Of a stretch of DNA of 64,000 nucleotides, positions 44,169 to 53,725 are shown one piece after another. The notes beneath the pieces were generated by a model. That model worked only from the letters and a program-made list of their open reading frames with translations. It was not told where the DNA came from and made no database searches. Within the stretch, counting starts at the first letter, position 1. The number at the start of each line of letters is the position of its first letter. Source of the stretch: Pseudomonas graminis (GTDB lineage: Bacteria; Pseudomonadota; Gammaproteobacteria; Pseudomonadales; Pseudomonadaceae); the NCBI RefSeq assembly GCF_002093745.1, contig NZ_MTSB01000005.1, positions 124,001-188,000 of the forward strand. The letters run 5' to 3'. Made by a program: the position numbers and the translations under genes.

Positions 44169-45173
44169 TCAGTTATCGCCCCGAAGCTTTTGTACTTCCG
44201 GCAGGTTGGCTGCGGTGGTCAACAGGGTCGACACCTGTGTCTCTTTAGGCAGATCGCGCTGTCCGGCCAGGTAGCGGGCGACGTTCTGCACAGCGGTCTT
44301 GCCGATCAGCACCGGCTGCTGGGCGACCACGGCGCCTATCGGTGAGTCTTCACGACGCATCAGTTCCAGCACTTCCGGGGTGCCGTCCACGCCATAGGTC
44401 TTGATCTCGGTGCGTCCTGCATCGATCAATGCCTTGCTGGCGCCCAGTTGCGGAATATCCCAGGCTGACCAGATCGCCGATACGCTGCCTTTGGGGTATT
44501 TGTTGAGCAATGCCGACACCTGCGAATAAGCGTCCTGAACCGTATTCGGAATCACATCTCGCAACTCGGGCTCGATGATTTTCAGCTCCGGGTAATCCTT
44601 GAGCGCGAGCTTGAGCTGGTCATAACGAATGGCGCAGACCGGCACGCCATAAAAGCCGTTGAACACCAGCACATTGCCTTTGCCTCCGGTGTCCTTGATC
44701 AACTGCCCGGCAAGCGCCTTGCCCGTTGCAACGTTGTCGGACGTGGTGTTGTTGAGGCTGTATTGCGAAGGCGCGTCGATGGTGAACAATGGAATGCCCG
44801 CCTTGCTGATGCGCTTGAGCCACGGGTCGATCACGCTGAGCGTGCCCAGGGTCTGAATGACCGCATCGGGCTTTTGCGTGACCACCGTCTGTAACTGATT
44901 GACCAGGTTCTTGTCGTTACGACCGGCGTCGAGGGTGATCGGCGTCCCGCCCAGGCGCTTGACCTCATCGACCTGAGCCTGAAAAGCCTTGATATCAAAA
45001 TAGTGACTGGTGCCGGTCATGCTGATAGCAATGCGCTTCCCCGCCAGCGACGGCACGTCACTGTCATCGGCACAGGCTGGAGCAGCAAGGCTGGCGGCAA
45101 CCAGGGTCAGCGCAAGGGCGCGCCCTAGCGCATACACGCGGGGTGGCTTGGAAGTCGAAACGGCATCAGGCAT
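44169..45173 (-). CDS. Ribose-type sugar ABC transporter substrate-binding protein
   Basis: 334 residues from ATG 45173 (SD GCGGAG; ATG at 45203 less likely). Signal peptide ALALTLVAASLAAPACA, then KRIAISMTGTSHYFDIKAFQ, the opening strand of type I sugar-binding proteins, and VTQKPDAVIQTLGTLSVIDP. AIWSAWDIPQLGASKALIDA is the second-lobe contact region. Binds an unidentified sugar or sugar-like ligand in the periplasm. First gene of the four-gene ABC operon that runs next to, but opposite from, the sulfur flavoenzyme gene. Confidence 0.9.
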   Translation of the reverse strand: MPDAVSTSKPPRVYALGRALALTLVAASLAAPACADDSDVPSLAGKRIAISMTGTSHYFDIKAFQAQVDEVKRLGGTPITLDAGRNDKNLVNQLQTVVTQKPDAVIQTLGTLSVIDPWLKRISKAGIPLFTIDAPSQYSLNNTTSDNVATGKALAGQLIKDTGGKGNVLVFNGFYGVPVCAIRYDQLKLALKDYPELKIIEPELRDVIPNTVQDAYSQVSALLNKYPKGSVSAIWSAWDIPQLGASKALIDAGRTEIKTYGVDGTPEVLELMRREDSPIGAVVAQQPVLIGKTAVQNVARYLAGQRDLPKETQVSTLLTTAANLPEVQKLRGDN

Positions 45174-45344
45174 TCGGGTAGCTCCGCTGGCTCGAGAAAA
45201 CATTCCCGATCAGCACTGCACAGGTCATGCCCAAAGCCCCCAGGCCGCCTGCCCGCCTTGGCAGCAGGCGCGTTCCCGTCATTGCGCCGAGTGGCATGGG
45301 CACCGTCAGCGGAGGTGTTCAGGCAACGCTGTAAAGCAGATTGC

Positions 45345-45376
45345 CGATTCGCTGTTGCCTGACCAACAGCGAATCG
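45345..45376. repeat. Perfect 13-bp inverted repeat between ABC operon and virK-like gene
   Basis: CGATTCGCTGTTG and CAACAGCGAATCG flank a six-base loop (CCTGAC). It is 172 bp upstream of the ABC operon start and 105 bp upstream of the VirK gene. No T-tract follows. It may be an operator or an RNA hairpin in a leader. Confidence 0.6.
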
Positions 45377-45480
45377 TGGCCCACTTTGAAAAGGCCTTGT
45401 GCTACGGTTCGCGCTGCCTGTTTAACCTGCCCCGGACCTGACTGGCAGTCATCAAGCCAGTCTGCATTACTGGAGAATCC

Positions 45481-45909
45481 ATGAAACATTACTATGCCGC
45501 GCTGCTCGCACTGTCACTGCCCGCCCTTGCTCATGCAGGCGACGCTTTGGTCAGCTACCCCGCCCTCACTCAAGCGTTGAATACCGGCGAGTCGGTCGCC
45601 GTGGTAATTGATCTGGGGCAATGCAAATCCTCGGTCGAAGGTGCCGAACCCTCCAGAACCAAAGGTGGCAAACGCATAGAAACCTACCTCATCACCCCGG
45701 ACGGCACACTGGCCTTTTCCGACACCCACTTCACCCTGAACCGCGATAACAAACCCATCGAGCAATTCATTCGCTATCAGGTACGGTCCAACGGCACGGC
45801 CAGTTTCAGCATGACGACGCTGAGCGTTCCTGACTATCAGCCGGTGGGCAAAGCGGTGAGTTATGAGTGTGCGATCGGCAAAGGGATGAGCTTTTTTGCC
45901 GGAACCTGA
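45481..45909 (+). CDS. VirK-family secreted protein
   Basis: 142 residues. Signal peptide MKHYYAALLALSLPALAHA, then SYPALTQALNTGESVAVVIDLGQC and EQFIRYQVRSNGTASFSMTT, the pattern of the VirK family first described in Agrobacterium. Two Cys (in LGQCKSS and SYECAIG) could form a disulfide. Small periplasmic or exported protein of unknown biochemical role; many plant-associated bacteria carry it. Single gene, followed by a terminator. Confidence 0.82.
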   Translation: MKHYYAALLALSLPALAHAGDALVSYPALTQALNTGESVAVVIDLGQCKSSVEGAEPSRTKGGKRIETYLITPDGTLAFSDTHFTLNRDNKPIEQFIRYQVRSNGTASFSMTTLSVPDYQPVGKAVSYECAIGKGMSFFAGT

Positions 45910-46008
45910 TGACCCGTCGCGAAGTCTTGACGAGGCCTCGCTGGGTGCTCCAGCAAGCGCCTGAACCTCACCGCTTTTCGATTACCGGCGAAGCCTGGCG
46001 CACGACAA

Positions 46009-46041
46009 CAGTGATTCGGATTATTCGAATCACTGTTTAAA
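46009..46041 (+). terminator. Terminator-like hairpin after the VirK gene
   Basis: CAGTGATTCG and CGAATCACTG are perfect 10-bp complements around GATTATT, followed by TTTAAAAAA. It lies 100 bp after the VirK stop. The rest of the 317-bp gap to the peptidase gene holds nothing recognised. Confidence 0.65.
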
Positions 46042-46226
46042 AAACGTGTGGGTAGCACAGTGAGCGTTTGAGGGTGGCTGATTGAATGCGATATTTAGCC
46101 CACTAAGCACTAAAAACATCTTCATCCCTTGCCATCGGGAAAACTGCTTACATAGCCTCAGGCACCGTGATGCGATGCACGTGACCGGGTGCCTGTCAGG
46201 CAGTCCCTTTTGCATGGAGACAGACG

Positions 46227-46994
46227 ATGACCTACACCGTCAAACAGTACGGCTGGATTCGCGATCTGCCGGATCATCGCGATCATTTGTATGCTGCGCC
46301 CGTGGCCGCATTGACAACACTTCCGCACACGATCGATCTGAGAAAGCACTGCCCTCCCGTCTACGATCAGGGGCAACTCGGCAGTTGTACAGCCAACGGC
46401 ATTGCCGCCGCCATTCAGTTTGACCGGATGAAACAGAAACTGAAACCGGGCTTCGAACCCTCGCGTCTGTTTATCTACTACAACGAGCGGGTCATTGAAC
46501 ATACCGTCGACTCAGACAGCGGCGCGATGATCAGAGACGGAATCAAAACGGTTGCAACCCTGGGTGACTGCCCTGAAAAAGAGTGGCCTTACGACATTGC
46601 CCGGTTTGCTGTAAAACCTCCGCCTGCCTGCTACAAGCACGCCACGAAATACAAAGCCGTGTCCTATCAGAAAGTTGCGCAACACCTTAATCAGATGAAA
46701 GGCTGCCTGGCTTCAGGGTATCCGTTCGTTATCGGCTTCAGTGTGTACGAAAGTTTTGAAACCAAAAAAGTTGCCGAAACCGGGCACGCTCCGATGCCTG
46801 CGCACGGCGAAAAGCAGCTCGGCGGGCACTGCGTACTGGTAGTGGGTTATGACGATGCCCATCAGCGCTTCATCTTACGCAATTCATGGGGTGTTTCCTG
46901 GGGCATGGAAGGCTACTTCACCCTGCCGTACGGATACCTGATGGACGCGAACCTGTCCTCGGACTTCTGGACGATACGGGTTATCGCCGACTAG
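46227..46994 (+). CDS. C1-family (papain-like) cysteine peptidase without signal peptide
   Basis: 255 residues. LPHTIDLRKHCPPVYDQGQL leads to the active-site region QGQLGSCTANGIAAAIQFD (Gln and Cys), with GGHCVLVVGYDDAHQRF (His) and ILRNSWGVSWGMEGYF (Asn). All papain catalytic positions are present. The enzyme begins almost at the mature domain: there is no signal peptide and no long propeptide. It must act in the cytoplasm or be exported by a non-Sec route; a secreted effector is possible but no type III promoter (hrp box) was found upstream. Orphan gene, convergent with xylR. Confidence 0.88.
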   Translation: MTYTVKQYGWIRDLPDHRDHLYAAPVAALTTLPHTIDLRKHCPPVYDQGQLGSCTANGIAAAIQFDRMKQKLKPGFEPSRLFIYYNERVIEHTVDSDSGAMIRDGIKTVATLGDCPEKEWPYDIARFAVKPPPACYKHATKYKAVSYQKVAQHLNQMKGCLASGYPFVIGFSVYESFETKKVAETGHAPMPAHGEKQLGGHCVLVVGYDDAHQRFILRNSWGVSWGMEGYFTLPYGYLMDANLSSDFWTIRVIAD

Positions 46995-47004
46995 CCGTTG
47001 CAGA

Positions 47005-48201
47005 TCAGTTGACCAAGGCAGCGTTAGCGCTGCCGCCCTGCTGATACTCCCGGGGCGTACACCCGAACTCACGACGAAACACCGTATGCAGGTACTGCGC
47101 TGACTTAAAGCCGCAGGCGCGGGCAATGTCTGCAATGGCCGAGTCGGTTTTTTCCAGCCCGCTGGCGGCGGCAGCCAGTTTGAAGCGCAGGATCTCGTCG
47201 TGAACGCTGCAGCCCCTGTCCTTGCGAAAGTGCGACTCCAGCGATGAGCGCGAGATGCCCACGTAGGCGGCGACTTGCGCCGTCTTGATGCCCTGACACG
47301 CGTATTGACGGATAAACAGCAGCGCTTGCATTACATAGGGATTACCCAGCGCTTGATGCAGGCTTGAGGCCTGCACATTGATTGCGTCCGGGGGGATCAG
47401 AATCTGTGTACCGCTGGCGGGCATGCCGTGCAACATCTGGTGAAGCAGGCGCGCAGCCGTTCTTCCCATGGTTTCGGTGCCTTGAATCACCGAACTCAAC
47501 GGTACTCGTGTGAGGGTTCTGGTCAGCGGATCGTTATCGATGCCAATCAACGCAACCTGCTCCGGCACGGCAATCCCGGCGGTCAGGCAGGCCTGCAACA
47601 ACTGCCGCGCCCGGGCGTCTGTCACGGCGATGATACCGATGGGTTTGGGCAGGCTTTGCAGCCAGGCAATCTGCTGTTCCACGGCACTGTCCCAGAGCGG
47701 TGCGCTGGTGCCCATGCAGCGATAGACCTCGACGTGCAGGCCATCACGCTGCAACAACCGGCGAAAGGCTTTCTCGCGCTCCTGCGCCCAGCGGTTGGCC
47801 TGGGCCTCGGGCAGGCTGAAGCAGGCAAACCGCGTCAGCCCCGCCTCGATCAAGTGTTCGTAGGCCGCCTTTATGAGCGCGTGATTGTCGGTGGCAACGT
47901 ACGGAATGCCTTTCGGATAGGCGCGCTCATCCTGATAGGAACCGCCGACCGCCACGACCGGCAGTTTGATCCCGGCCAGCGCCTCGCCAATCAGCGGGTC
48001 ATCGAAATCCGCAATGATTCCGTCGCCCTGCCAGCGCTCGATGCCTCTCAGGCGGCACAGAAAATCTTCCTCGAGAAACAGGTCCCAAGACACGCGAGTG
48101 CTGCTGAGGTAATTGCCGATGCCACTGATGATGCCGCGGTCGTAGATCTTGCTGCCGTTGAACAACAGCGCGATGCGGTGAACGGGAGGTACGGTTTTCA
48201 T
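47005..48201 (-). CDS. xylR: Xylose operon regulator XylR (LacI-like sensor plus AraC HTH)
   Basis: 398 residues. Residues about 1-275 form a periplasmic-binding-protein-like sensor (LPVVAVGGSYQDERAYPKGI, VALIGIDNDPLTRTLT), and about 290-390 a double AraC HTH (AQVAAYVGISRSSLESHFRK and IADIARACGFKSAQYLHTVF). This is the E. coli XylR architecture: with D-xylose it activates xylA and xylFGH. Divergent from xylA with 168 bp between, where its binding sites should lie. Confidence 0.92.
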   Translation of the reverse strand: MKTVPPVHRIALLFNGSKIYDRGIISGIGNYLSSTRVSWDLFLEEDFLCRLRGIERWQGDGIIADFDDPLIGEALAGIKLPVVAVGGSYQDERAYPKGIPYVATDNHALIKAAYEHLIEAGLTRFACFSLPEAQANRWAQEREKAFRRLLQRDGLHVEVYRCMGTSAPLWDSAVEQQIAWLQSLPKPIGIIAVTDARARQLLQACLTAGIAVPEQVALIGIDNDPLTRTLTRVPLSSVIQGTETMGRTAARLLHQMLHGMPASGTQILIPPDAINVQASSLHQALGNPYVMQALLFIRQYACQGIKTAQVAAYVGISRSSLESHFRKDRGCSVHDEILRFKLAAAASGLEKTDSAIADIARACGFKSAQYLHTVFRREFGCTPREYQQGGSANAALVN

Positions 48202-48369
48202 TGTTTTTATGCCGATCCGGAAAGCGTGGCGCTTTTCAACAGACTAGGCGTGTGAAAGGCGAATCTCAATACTCAAAATCGCACTCGATGTTGATGATTT
48301 TCATAATCAGCAGCCTTTAGGCCGTTGCTAGTATCGAGGCATCGCCAAGAACAATAAGGAAAATCGTCC

Positions 48370-49686
48370 ATGCCTTACTTCCCCACTGTCGACAAGGTTA
48401 TCTACGAAGGCCCCGACAGCGATTCACCCCTCGCCTTTCGCCACTACGACGCCGACAAGCTGATCCTCGGCAAACCCATGCGCGAACATTTGCGGATGTC
48501 TGCCTGTTACTGGCACACGTTCGTCTGGCCGGGGGCTGACATGTTCGGTGTGGGCACGTTCAAGCGCCCGTGGCAGCGCACGGGTGACCCGATGGAACTG
48601 GCCATCGGCAAAGCCGAAGCGGCGTTCGAGTTTTTTTCCAAACTGGGCATCGATTACTACAGTTTCCATGACACCGATGTAGCCCCCGAGGGCAATTCGA
48701 TCAAGGAATACCGCAATAATTTTGCGCACATGGTCGATCATCTGGAGCGCCATCAAGAACAGACCGGGCTCAAACTGCTGTGGGGCACCGCCAACTGTTT
48801 CAGCAACCCGCGCTTTGCCGCCGGTGCCGCCAGCAACCCGGACCCTGAAGTGTTTGCCTATGCCGCCGCACAGGTGTTCAGTGCCATGAACGCGACCCAA
48901 CGCCTGAAAGGCGCCAACTACGTACTCTGGGGCGGTCGCGAAGGTTACGAAACCCTGCTCAATACCGACCTCAGGCACGAGCGCGAACAATTGGGGCGCT
49001 TCATGCGCATGGTGGTCGAGCACAAGCACAAGATCGGCTTCAAGGGCGATCTGCTGATCGAACCCAAACCCCAGGAGCCGACCAAGCATCAGTACGATTA
49101 CGACAGCGCCACGGTGTTCGGCTTCCTGCAGCAATACGGCCTGGAAAACGAAATCAAGGTCAACATCGAGGCCAACCACGCCACGCTGGCCGGGCACAGT
49201 TTCCATCACGAGATTGCCACTGCTGTTTCACTGGGCATCTTCGGCAGCATCGATGCCAATCGCGGCGACCCGCAAAACGGCTGGGACACTGACCAGTTCC
49301 CCAACAGCGTCGAAGAGATGACCCTCGCCACCTACGAAATCCTCAAGGCCGGCGGTTTCACCCACGGCGGTTACAACTTCGATTCCAAGGTCCGCCGTCA
49401 GAGCCTGGAGGAAGTCGATCTGTTTTACGGCCATGTTGCCGCGATGGACGTGCTCGCTCTGGCGCTGGAGCGCGCAGCGGCGATGGTGCAAAACGACAGG
49501 CTTCAGCAGTTCAAGGATCAACGCTACGCGGGCTGGCAGCAGCCCTTTGGCCAGTCCGTGCTGGCGGGTGACTTCAGCCTCGCCTCACTGGCCGAGCATG
49601 CGTTTGCCAACGAACTGGACCCGCAGGCGGTCAGCGGACGGCAGGAATGGCTGGAAAGTGTGGTCAACCGGTTTATCTATACCTGA
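48370..49686 (+). CDS. xylA: D-xylose isomerase
   Basis: 438 residues, class II xylose isomerase length. [16 protein letters not shown] carries the catalytic His and Asp, [16 protein letters not shown] and [17 protein letters not shown] the metal-binding Glu/Asp and His, [18 protein letters not shown] the remaining Asp ligands. It converts D-xylose to D-xylulose using two divalent metal ions. SD AAGGAAAA. No xylB kinase gene follows within the window; xylulose must be phosphorylated by a product encoded elsewhere. Confidence 0.96.
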   Translation: MPYFPTVDKVIYEGPDSDSPLAFRHYDADKLILGKPMREHLRMSACYWHTFVWPGADMFGVGTFKRPWQRTGDPMELAIGKAEAAFEFFSKLGIDYYSFHDTDVAPEGNSIKEYRNNFAHMVDHLERHQEQTGLKLLWGTANCFSNPRFAAGAASNPDPEVFAYAAAQVFSAMNATQRLKGANYVLWGGREGYETLLNTDLRHEREQLGRFMRMVVEHKHKIGFKGDLLIEPKPQEPTKHQYDYDSATVFGFLQQYGLENEIKVNIEANHATLAGHSFHHEIATAVSLGIFGSIDANRGDPQNGWDTDQFPNSVEEMTLATYEILKAGGFTHGGYNFDSKVRRQSLEEVDLFYGHVAAMDVLALALERAAAMVQNDRLQQFKDQRYAGWQQPFGQSVLAGDFSLASLAEHAFANELDPQAVSGRQEWLESVVNRFIYT

Positions 49687-49752
49687 AACCGGCAGAGAGG
49701 GACGCCGCAGTGACATTCTCATGACAAATCTGTACCTGCGACGTCCGACAAC

Positions 49753-49776
49753 GTTCTACAGTTCTACAGTTCTACC
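49753..49776 (+). repeat. Three tandem copies of GTTCTACA/C
   Basis: GTTCTACA, GTTCTACA and GTTCTACC follow each other without gaps between xylA and xylF. Copy number of such an 8-bp unit can vary by slippage and would change the xylA-xylF spacer. Confidence 0.75.
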
Positions 49777-49833
49777 GGCATCACGCTGCACCTCATGAAG
49801 TGTCTTTCAAACAACAATAAAAGGACGCACCCT

Positions 49834-50835
49834 ATGAACACCCTGAAACGCACGCTGCTCGCCAGCGCCCTGGCATTGCTTTCGCTGCCGGTCATGGCCG
49901 ACTCCGCCCACCCGAAAATCGGTTTTTCCATCGATGACCTGCGTCTGGAGCGCTGGTCACGAGACCGCGACTACTTCGTGGCGGCGGCGGAGAAACTGGA
50001 CGCCAAAGTCTTCGTGCAATCGGCTGATGCCAATGAACAGAAGCAGATTTCACAGATCGAGAACCTGATTTCCCGTGGCGTCGACGTGATCGTCATCGTA
50101 CCGTTCAACGCCACGGTGCTGACCAATGCCGTGGCCGAAGCCAAAAAAGCCGGGATCAAGGTGGTGTCGTATGACCGGCTGATCCTCAATGCCGACATCG
50201 ATGCCTACATTTCCTTCGATAATGAAAAGGTCGGCGAGATGCAGGCCAGTGGTGTGTTGAAAGCGGCACCAAAAGGCAATTACTTTTTGCTTGGCGGCGC
50301 GCCCACTGACAACAACGCCAAGATTCTGCGCGAAGGTCAGATGAAAGTGCTGCAGCCGGCCATCGACAAAGGCGATATCAAGATTGTCGGTCAGCAGTGG
50401 GTCAAGGAATGGAACCCCACAGAAGCGTTAAGCATTGTAGAGAACGCCCTGACCAAAAACAGCAACAAGATCGATGGCATCGTCGCCTCCAACGACGCGA
50501 CTGCCGGCGGTGCCATTCAGGCACTGGCTGCCCAGAAACTGGCGGGCAAGGTGCCTATTTCGGGTCAGGACGCCGATCTGGCAGCGGTCAAACGGGTCAT
50601 TGACGGTACTCAGACCATGACCGTCTACAAGCCGCTGAAACTGATTGCCACTGAAGCCGCCAAACTCTCGGTGCAACTGGCACGCAACGAGAAACCCGCG
50701 TTCAGCTCGCAATACGACAACGGCAGCAAAAAGGTCGACACCATCCTGCTCACGCCGACGTCGCTGACCAAGGACAACATCGACCTGCTGGAAAAGGACG
50801 GGTTTTACACCAAGGCACAGATGGGCGGGCAGTAA
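49834..50835 (+). CDS. xylF: D-xylose ABC transporter substrate-binding protein
   Basis: 333 residues from ATG 49834 (SD AAGGA). Signal peptide TLLASALALLSLPVMADSA, then HPKIGFSIDDLRLERWSRDR, the XylF opening, and QSADANEQKQISQIENLISRG. GIVASNDATAGGAIQALAAQ and ISGQDADLAAVKRVIDGTQT line the second lobe. It binds D-xylose in the periplasm for XylGH. Confidence 0.95.
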   Translation: MNTLKRTLLASALALLSLPVMADSAHPKIGFSIDDLRLERWSRDRDYFVAAAEKLDAKVFVQSADANEQKQISQIENLISRGVDVIVIVPFNATVLTNAVAEAKKAGIKVVSYDRLILNADIDAYISFDNEKVGEMQASGVLKAAPKGNYFLLGGAPTDNNAKILREGQMKVLQPAIDKGDIKIVGQQWVKEWNPTEALSIVENALTKNSNKIDGIVASNDATAGGAIQALAAQKLAGKVPISGQDADLAAVKRVIDGTQTMTVYKPLKLIATEAAKLSVQLARNEKPAFSSQYDNGSKKVDTILLTPTSLTKDNIDLLEKDGFYTKAQMGGQ

Positions 50836-50965
50836 GCTGTCGAACGTCAACACGTCGATGAGCGCCTGAGCATGGCCCTGTGCAACGCGGTTGCACAGGG
50901 TCTGTCTCACGCCAGCCCTGATGCCTGTGTATGAGCCTTTAGCCATGTCCGACTAACTGCTGCAA

Positions 50966-52501
50966 ATGAACGGCATCGTCAAAACCTTTGGCGGTGTCAA
51001 AGCCCTCAACGGCATTGATATCAAGGTCCGGGCCGGTGAATGCGTCGGCCTGTGCGGCGAAAACGGCGCGGGCAAATCCACCTTGATGAAAGTCCTCTCG
51101 GCGGTCTATCCCTATGGCACCTGGGAAGGCGACATTCTCTGGGAGGGGCAGCCACTAAAGGCGCAGTCCATCAGCGAAACCGAAGCCGCCGGTATCGTCA
51201 TCATTCATCAGGAACTGACCCTGGTCCCGGACCTGTCGGTGGCTGAAAACATCTTCATGGGCCACGAACTGACCCTGCCCGGCGGGCGCATGAATTACCC
51301 GGCGATGATTCACCGGGCCGAAGCCCTGATGCGTGAGCTGAAAGTCCCTGACATGAACGTGGCGCTGCCGGTTTCGCAATACGGCGGCGGTCATCAGCAA
51401 CTGGTGGAGATTGCCAAGGCGCTGAACAAGCAAGCGCGCCTGTTGATTCTCGATGAGCCCTCCTCGGCCCTGACCCGCTCGGAGATCGAGGTGCTGCTGG
51501 ACATCATTCGCGACCTCAAGGCCAAGGGCGTCGCCTGCGTGTACATCTCGCACAAGCTCGATGAAGTGGCTGCGGTGTGTGACACCATTTCGGTGATCCG
51601 CGACGGCAAACACATTGCCACCACCGCCATGACGGAAATGGACATCCCGAAGATCATCACCCAGATGGTCGGGCGCGAAATGAGCAATCTGTACCCCACC
51701 GCAGCGCATGACATCGGCGAGGTCATTTTCGAGGCGCGAAACATCACCTGCTACGACGTCGACAACCCCAAACGCAAACGGGTGGACGATATTTCGTTCG
51801 CGCTCAGGCGCGGAGAAATCCTCGGCGTTGCCGGGCTCGTGGGCGCTGGCCGCACAGAGCTGGTCTCGGCGCTGTTCGGCGCCTACCCAGGCCGCTACAC
51901 CGGAGAAGTATGGCTGGACGGCCAGATCGTCGACACACGCACGCCGCTCAAATCGATCCGCGCCGGCCTGTGCATGGTGCCTGAAGACCGCAAGCGTCAG
52001 GGCATCATTCCCGACATGGGTGTCGGCCAGAACATCACCCTCGCCGTTCTCGACAATTACTCGAAAATGACTCACATCGATGCCGAAGCCGAACTGAGCA
52101 GCATCGACCGGGAAATTTCGCGCATGCACCTCAAGACTGCCAGCCCGTTTCTGCCCATCACCAGCCTGTCCGGTGGCAATCAGCAGAAAGCCGTACTGGC
52201 CAAGATGCTGTTGACCCGACCTCGCGTACTGATTCTTGACGAGCCTACCCGAGGCGTCGATGTGGGCGCCAAATACGAAATTTACAAGCTGATGGGCGCA
52301 CTGGCCGCCGAGGGTGTTTCGATCATCATGGTGTCGTCGGAACTGGCCGAAGTGCTGGGGGTTTCAGACCGCGTGCTGGTGATCGGCGAAGGCCGGCTGT
52401 GCGGCGACTTCATCAACCACGAGCTGACCCAGGAACAGGTGCTGGCCGCGGCCCTCAGCCAGCCCGATGAACATAACAACAACGAGCGGAAGACCGAGTA
52501 G
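50966..52501 (+). CDS. xylG: D-xylose ABC transporter ATP-binding protein, start displaced by a stop at expected codon 4
   Basis: 511 residues from ATG 50966. Two ATPase halves: Walker [21 protein letters not shown], and in the second half [31 protein letters not shown] and [13 protein letters not shown]. Twenty-one bases upstream is another in-frame ATG (50945) giving MSD, then TAA (50954-50956), then LLQ before the ATG used here. XylG homologues begin with a stretch like MSDYLLQM, so the TAA stands where a Tyr codon is expected. If so, translation must restart at 50966 and the protein lacks the first beta-strand residues. No good SD precedes 50966. Confidence 0.85.
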   Translation: MNGIVKTFGGVKALNGIDIKVRAGECVGLCGENGAGKSTLMKVLSAVYPYGTWEGDILWEGQPLKAQSISETEAAGIVIIHQELTLVPDLSVAENIFMGHELTLPGGRMNYPAMIHRAEALMRELKVPDMNVALPVSQYGGGHQQLVEIAKALNKQARLLILDEPSSALTRSEIEVLLDIIRDLKAKGVACVYISHKLDEVAAVCDTISVIRDGKHIATTAMTEMDIPKIITQMVGREMSNLYPTAAHDIGEVIFEARNITCYDVDNPKRKRVDDISFALRRGEILGVAGLVGAGRTELVSALFGAYPGRYTGEVWLDGQIVDTRTPLKSIRAGLCMVPEDRKRQGIIPDMGVGQNITLAVLDNYSKMTHIDAEAELSSIDREISRMHLKTASPFLPITSLSGGNQQKAVLAKMLLTRPRVLILDEPTRGVDVGAKYEIYKLMGALAAEGVSIIMVSSELAEVLGVSDRVLVIGEGRLCGDFINHELTQEQVLAAALSQPDEHNNNERKTE

Positions 52502-53638
52502 ATGAATCAGGTCAAACAGTTCTTCACCCGCTACAAAATGCTCGCACTGGTGATTGCCATTGCGGTTATCTGGCTGTTCTTCAGTTGGCAGACAGAGGGC
52601 GGGTTTCTGACGCCGCGCAACCTCTCTAACCTGCTGCGGCAGATGTCCATCACCGGCATTCTGGCGTGTGGCATGGTGCTGGTCATCATCAGTGGCGAAA
52701 TCGACCTGTCGGTCGGTTCGATGCTTGGCCTGCTCGGCGGGCTGGCGGCCATTCTCGATGCGGTCTATCACGTGCCGCTGCTGGCGAACCTGAGTCTGGT
52801 TGCACTGTGCGGACTGATGATTGGCCTGGCCAACGGCTACATGACGGCTTACCTGCGCATTCCTTCGTTTATTGTCGGGTTGGGCGGCATGCTGGCCTTT
52901 CGCGGCATTCTGCTTGGAATCACCGGTGGCACGACCATCGCCCCGGTCTCGCCTTCGCTGGTCTATGTAGGTCAAGGGTACTTGCCGCACGCGGTGGGCA
53001 CAGGGCTTGGCGTATTGCTGATGGCGCTGACGCTGTTCCTGACGTGGAAACAACGGCGCAACAGAGCCCTGCACGGCCTGGTGGCGCACTCGATGATTCG
53101 CGACGTGTTACGGGTGGCGCTGATCGGCGCTGTGCTGGGCGGGTTTGTCTACATCCTGAACAGCTACGACGGGATCCCTGTGCCGGTGTTGCTGTTGCTG
53201 GTCCTGCTCGGCGTGTTCAGTTACGTCACCAGCCAGACGGTATTCGGGCGGCGCGTCTACGCCGTCGGCAGCAACATGGAGGCCACACGCCTGTCCGGCA
53301 TCAACGTACAAGCGGTGAAGCTGTGGATCTTCGGCATCATGGGCGTGATGTGTGCCTTCGCCGGGCTGGTCAATACCGCGCGCCTGGCCGCAGGCTCGCC
53401 CTCGGCCGGCAACATGGGCGAACTGGACGCCATCGCGGCCTGCTTCATCGGGGGCACGTCCATGCGAGGCGGCTCCGGCACCGTTTACGGTGCCCTGCTC
53501 GGCGCGCTGGTGATTACCAGTCTCGATAACGGCATGTCGATGCTGGACGTCGACAGTTACTGGCAGATGATCGTCAAGGGCGGAATCCTCGTACTGGCGG
53601 TGTGGGTGGACGTGAGCACACGCGCCGGGCGGAGGTGA
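52502..53638 (+). CDS. xylH: D-xylose ABC transporter permease
   Basis: 378 residues, about ten helices. VLVIISGEIDLSVGSMLGLL contains the GEIDLSVG motif of CUT2 permeases, and AYLRIPSFIVGLGGMLAFRG is typical of XylH. FIGGTSMRGGSGTVYGALLG is the ATPase-contact loop. Its ATG directly follows the xylG stop, so translation is coupled. Imports D-xylose together with XylF and XylG. Confidence 0.95.
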   Translation: MNQVKQFFTRYKMLALVIAIAVIWLFFSWQTEGGFLTPRNLSNLLRQMSITGILACGMVLVIISGEIDLSVGSMLGLLGGLAAILDAVYHVPLLANLSLVALCGLMIGLANGYMTAYLRIPSFIVGLGGMLAFRGILLGITGGTTIAPVSPSLVYVGQGYLPHAVGTGLGVLLMALTLFLTWKQRRNRALHGLVAHSMIRDVLRVALIGAVLGGFVYILNSYDGIPVPVLLLLVLLGVFSYVTSQTVFGRRVYAVGSNMEATRLSGINVQAVKLWIFGIMGVMCAFAGLVNTARLAAGSPSAGNMGELDAIAACFIGGTSMRGGSGTVYGALLGALVITSLDNGMSMLDVDSYWQMIVKGGILVLAVWVDVSTRAGRR

Positions 53639-53675
53639 TTCGGCGGTGCGTTGCGCACCAGGATCGCAGACGACA

Positions 53676-53705
53676 GAAGCCACTCATCGAGTGGCTTCTT
53701 CTTTG
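53676..53705 (+). terminator. Terminator after xylH
   Basis: GAAGCCACTC and GAGTGGCTTC are perfect 10-bp complements around ATC, followed by TTCTTTG. It ends the xyl operon before the convergent deoC gene. Confidence 0.85.
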
Positions 53706-53725
53706 AGCCTGCAACAGTAACCAGG

